A stretch of DNA of 64,000 nt. It comes from Skermanella pratensis. Its GTDB lineage: Bacteria; Pseudomonadota; Alphaproteobacteria; Azospirillales; Azospirillaceae. Both the position numbers and the translations under genes were made by a program. Shown piece after piece: positions 61,456 to 64,000 of this stretch (positions are counted from its first letter, which is position 1; each line of letters opens with the position of its first letter). A model generated the notes under the pieces. It searched no databases. It was not told the DNA's origin and saw only the letters and a list, made by a program, of their open reading frames with translations. The stretch lies in NCBI RefSeq assembly GCF_008843145.1, contig NZ_CP030265.1, positions 2,466,001 through 2,530,000 on the forward strand, given 5' to 3'.

Positions 61456-62520
61456 TCAGGGGGTGGAAGATATGCCGTGGACGGCTTCGAACCCGTCCAG
61501 GAAGCTGGCAAGGTTCGCGGCGAGGTGGTCGACCGCGTAGCCGCCTTCCTGGACCAGCACCGTCGGCAGATTCGCCACCGCGATGGTGCGGCCGAGCCGG
61601 CCGAAGCCGGGCGTGGTCACGCCGAATGCCGCCAGGGGATCGTCCTTGAAGGTGTCGAAGCCCAGCGACAGGACCAGCAGCGACGGGGCGAACCGTCCGA
61701 TGGCGGCAAGGCCGTCCTCGACCGAGGCCAGGAACGCGTCCTCGGAGGTGCCGAGCGGCAGGGGCAGGTTGAGGTTGAAGCCCTCGCCGCGGCCGGTCCC
61801 GCGCTCGTGCGCATGGCCGGCCATGAAGGGATAGAATTCCATCGGGTCGGCGTGGACGGACACGAAGAACACGTCGTCCCTGTCCCGGAAGATCGCCTGG
61901 GTGCCGTTGCCATGATGGACGTCCACGTCGAACACCGCCACGCGCGGCGGCAGGCCGCGCGCCGTCAGCAGGCGAAGCGCCTCCTGCGCCGCGATGGCGG
62001 CATGGTTCAGGTAGCAGAAGCCGCCCGCCATGTCGCGGCCGGCATGGTGCCCCGGCGGACGGCAGAGCGCGTAGGCCACCGCCTCCTCGCCCGAGGCGAC
62101 CGTTCTTGCCGCAGCCACGGCGCAATCGGAGGCCGCCTTGGTGGCCGCCCAGGTTCCCTCGGCGATCGGGCAGGCCGTGTCGCTCATGTGGAAGCCCGCC
62201 TGGCCGACCACGCTGGACGGGTAGGAGAGCATGTCCGGCCCGCGATGGACGTTGGGAATGACCGCCGGCGAGGCGTCGGGCAGGGCCGTCCAGCGGGCGT
62301 GGGCGGTTTCGAGGAAGGCCAGGTACTCCGGCGAATGCACGGCGGCCCGGGGTGCCGCGCCCGCGTCCGGGGCCTGTTCCAGACGGTCGCCGCGCCGGCC
62401 GAGGGCGTCGAGCACCGCCTGCACGCGCTCGGGCTTCTCGGGCACCGGTCTGGGCTGGCCGCGCACGAGGAACTGCGGCGGCCGGTGCAGCACGGTGTCG
62501 GGATGGTGGAAGCAGAGCAT
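61456..62520 (-). CDS. Histone-deacetylase-family amidohydrolase (acetylpolyamine amidohydrolase-like)
   Basis: 354-residue arginase/deacetylase-fold enzyme: CRPPGHHAGRDMAGGFCYLN with the His-His charge relay, VFDVDVHHGNGTQAIFRDRD with zinc-binding Asp and His, LSLGFDTFKDDPLAAFGVTT with the third ligand Asp, and the C-terminal QEGGYAVDHLAAN. Bacterial members remove acetyl groups from polyamines and similar amines. It is the second gene of the operon, 12 bases after the carbamoylase-like gene. Confidence 0.92.
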   Translation of the reverse strand: MLCFHHPDTVLHRPPQFLVRGQPRPVPEKPERVQAVLDALGRRGDRLEQAPDAGAAPRAAVHSPEYLAFLETAHARWTALPDASPAVIPNVHRGPDMLSYPSSVVGQAGFHMSDTACPIAEGTWAATKAASDCAVAAARTVASGEEAVAYALCRPPGHHAGRDMAGGFCYLNHAAIAAQEALRLLTARGLPPRVAVFDVDVHHGNGTQAIFRDRDDVFFVSVHADPMEFYPFMAGHAHERGTGRGEGFNLNLPLPLGTSEDAFLASVEDGLAAIGRFAPSLLVLSLGFDTFKDDPLAAFGVTTPGFGRLGRTIAVANLPTVLVQEGGYAVDHLAANLASFLDGFEAVHGISSTP

Positions 62521-62532
62521 CGGAATTCTCCG

Positions 62533-63825
62533 TTATCGTGACGGCCGGCCGGCGACGGCGGCGTTGATGGCGGTGGCGGCGACGGCCTCGAACAGGACCG
62601 CGCAGCCGCGTTCGGCGTCCTCAGGGCTGATGTTCTCCGCCTCGTTGTGACTGATGCCATCCTCGCAGGGGACGAAGATCATGGCCGCCGGGCAGACGTC
62701 GGCGACGTAAACCGCATCATGGCCGGCGCCCGACACGATGTCGCGCCACCGGTAACCGAGCCGGGAGGCCGCATCCCGCACCCGCCCGACCAGTTCCGGG
62801 GCGAAGGGGGTGGAAGGGAATCTCCAGAACTCCCGGACCTCGACGCCGAGGCCGAGCCCCTCGCAGACGGTGGCGGCCTCCTCGCGGAACCGGGCGTCCA
62901 GGCCGGCAAGGATGCCATCGTCGGGGTGCCGCAGGTCGACGGTCAGGAAGGCCCGGCCGGGGATCACGTTTCGGGAATGGGGCTGCACGTCGAGGATGCC
63001 GACGGTGGCGCAGGCCTCGTCTCCGCTTTCCAGGCCGATCCGGCGGACCAGGCCGACGATCTCCGCGGCGCCCACCAGCGCGTCCTTGCGCAGGCGCATG
63101 GGCGTCGGGCCGGCATGGGCCTCCCGCCCGGTGACGGTGACCTCGTACCAGCGCTGACCTTGGGCGCCGGTCACGACGCCGATCTCCATCCCCTCATGCT
63201 CCAGGACCGGGCCCTGCTCGATGTGCAGTTCGAAATAGGCCGCCATGGAATTGGCGCGATGGTCGGCGGGAGCCGTGCCGCGCCAGCCCAGGCGCTCCAG
63301 CTCGTCGCCCAGCCGGGCGCCGTCCTGCGCGATCTTGTCCAGGATCTCCGCCTCGCCGAAGACGCCGGCCCATACGCCGGACCCCATCATCGGCGGCGAG
63401 AAGCGGGCGCCCTCCTCGTTCATCCAGACCGCGACCTCGACCGGATGGTCGGTCCTTATGCCGCGGCCGTTCAGGCTGTTCAGCACCTCCAGGCCAGCCA
63501 ACACGCCGAGGACGCCGTCGAAGCGCCCGCCGGTCGGCTGGGTGTCGAGATGGCTGCCCATCACCACAGGCGGCAGGCCTTGGATGCGGCCCGGCCGCCG
63601 GACGAACAGGTTGCCGATCGCGTCGGTGACGGCCGTGCAGCCCGCGCTCTCGGCCCAGGAGCGGAACAGCTCGCGCCCGGCCCCGTCCTCGTCGGTGAGC
63701 GTCAGCCGGCGGCTGCCGCCCTTGGGGGTGGCGCCCACGGCGGCCATCTCCATCAGCATGCCCCACAGGCGCTCGCCATCGATGGGGCAGGGGCCAGGGC
63801 GTGGTGTGGGGGATCGGTCCGACAT
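62533..63825 (-). CDS. M20-family Zn-dependent amidohydrolase (carbamoylase type), paralogue of the gene at 1942
   Basis: 430-residue amidohydrolase of the N-carbamoyl-amino-acid hydrolase/allantoate amidohydrolase branch. Motifs: GSHLDTQPTGGRFDGVLGVL (His92, Asp103), WMNEEGARFSPPMMGSG, ELHIEQGPVLEHEGMEIG, GAGHDAVYVADVCPAAMIFV, and SHNEAENISPEDAERG. It is closely similar to the product of 1942-3180 throughout, including the shared AIGNLFVRRPG/PIGNLFVRRPG. First complete gene of the catabolic run, starting 15 bases after the reductase-like gene stop. Substrate uncertain. Confidence 0.9.
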   Translation of the reverse strand: MSDRSPTPRPGPCPIDGERLWGMLMEMAAVGATPKGGSRRLTLTDEDGAGRELFRSWAESAGCTAVTDAIGNLFVRRPGRIQGLPPVVMGSHLDTQPTGGRFDGVLGVLAGLEVLNSLNGRGIRTDHPVEVAVWMNEEGARFSPPMMGSGVWAGVFGEAEILDKIAQDGARLGDELERLGWRGTAPADHRANSMAAYFELHIEQGPVLEHEGMEIGVVTGAQGQRWYEVTVTGREAHAGPTPMRLRKDALVGAAEIVGLVRRIGLESGDEACATVGILDVQPHSRNVIPGRAFLTVDLRHPDDGILAGLDARFREEAATVCEGLGLGVEVREFWRFPSTPFAPELVGRVRDAASRLGYRWRDIVSGAGHDAVYVADVCPAAMIFVPCEDGISHNEAENISPEDAERGCAVLFEAVAATAINAAVAGRPSR

Positions 63826-63839
63826 GATGTTTCCCTCGC

Positions 63840-64000
63840 TCAGGCCGCCATGCCGGCGGGACCGTTGCCCCGCTGCCGGGCTCGCATATCCACCAGTGCC
63901 GCGACCGTCTCCACGGTCGGCGTCGGCACCCCGACCAGCGTTCCAAGTTCGGCGACGGCGCGGACGATCGCCTCGATCTCCAACCGCCGGCCGGCTTCCA
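63840..64000 (-). CDS. 2-dehydropantoate 2-reductase (ApbA/PanE)-family protein, C-terminal end only
   Basis: Last 53 residues of a gene that continues beyond the window: LEIEAIVRAVAELGTLVGVP, then TPTVETVAALVDMRARQRGN and a stop at 63840-63842. Helical C-terminal ends of ketopantoate reductase-like dehydrogenases look like this, including the GVPTPT turn. Enzymes of this family reduce 2-oxo acids or oxidise related hydroxy acids with NADPH. Upstream context in the operon is not visible. Confidence 0.75.
   Translation of the reverse strand, partial: EAGRRLEIEAIVRAVAELGTLVGVPTPTVETVAALVDMRARQRGNGPAGMAA

Overview
This 64 kb window comes from a very GC-rich bacterial chromosome. Gene content points to an alphaproteobacterium of the Rhodospirillales/Azospirillaceae type (inference). 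The pointers are TRAP transporters of both the TAXI+DUF1850 and DctPQM kinds, a cox-type molybdenum hydroxylase accessory cluster, pyrB-like/pyrC-like/plsY next to ruvX-gatCAB, and DUF1127 and GcvA-type LysR proteins. No CRISPR array, rRNA or intact insertion sequence is visible. The one RNA gene recognised is tRNA-Ser(GCT).

Layout. 0.2-1.3 kb: a Tat-exported SMP-30/gluconolactonase-like protein. 1.4-11.2 kb, minus strand: a CO-dehydrogenase-like (cox) gene set with SRPBCC CoxG, 2Fe-2S subunit, FAD subunit, MoxR ATPase CoxD, VWA CoxE, split XdhC/CoxI proteins and a MoeA-like/MocA fusion. These are followed by ankyrin, amidohydrolase and ArsC/NifO-like genes. The molybdenum-binding large subunit is absent. 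11.4-16.5 kb, plus strand: a TAXI-TRAP transporter with DUF1850 protein, then a frameshifted NhaD antiporter. 16.8-21.3 kb: stress protein, plsY, a pseudo-dihydroorotase and a pseudo-aspartate-carbamoyltransferase that has lost its catalytic motifs, and small membrane or secreted proteins. 21.5-28.6 kb: an unknown membrane/coiled-coil protein, a MltC-like lytic transglycosylase, a CoA transferase, LysR genes, an AEC carrier and ruvX. 28.7-33.5 kb: gatCAB, a PLP sulfur-amino-acid lyase and tRNA-Ser. 34-38 kb: an acetate-type symporter with its DUF4212 partner and a cNMP/CBS/DUF294 regulator. 38-45 kb: an HEXXH metallopeptidase-like protein, a MarR remnant, and an IclR-controlled PhyH dioxygenase plus TRAP transporter. 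44.6-55.2 kb: an IS3 remnant and a surface-polysaccharide locus with an ABC-2 exporter, two methyltransferases and large glycosyltransferases. 55.5-58.7 kb: a worn region with DUF421, broken MscS, a cytochrome-oxidase subunit III fragment and tiny genes. 58.9-64 kb, minus strand: an amide/N-acyl catabolic operon with an M20 deacetylase, DMT transporter, cupin, deacetylase-fold amidohydrolase, carbamoylase-like hydrolase and ketopantoate-reductase-like end.

The most useful observations are these. (1) At least six otherwise intact genes are each broken by one missing base in a short homopolymer, which looks more like systematic sequence error than decay. (2) A translationally coupled pair of pyrimidine-pathway pseudoenzymes. 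(3) A cox cluster without its catalytic subunit. (4) A polysaccharide export locus with a coiled-coil methyltransferase and a 1040-residue glycosyltransferase/glycosyltransferase/methyltransferase fusion. (5) Two long-hairpin intergenic repeats. (6) An IS3 terminus that supplies the stop codon of a methyltransferase.
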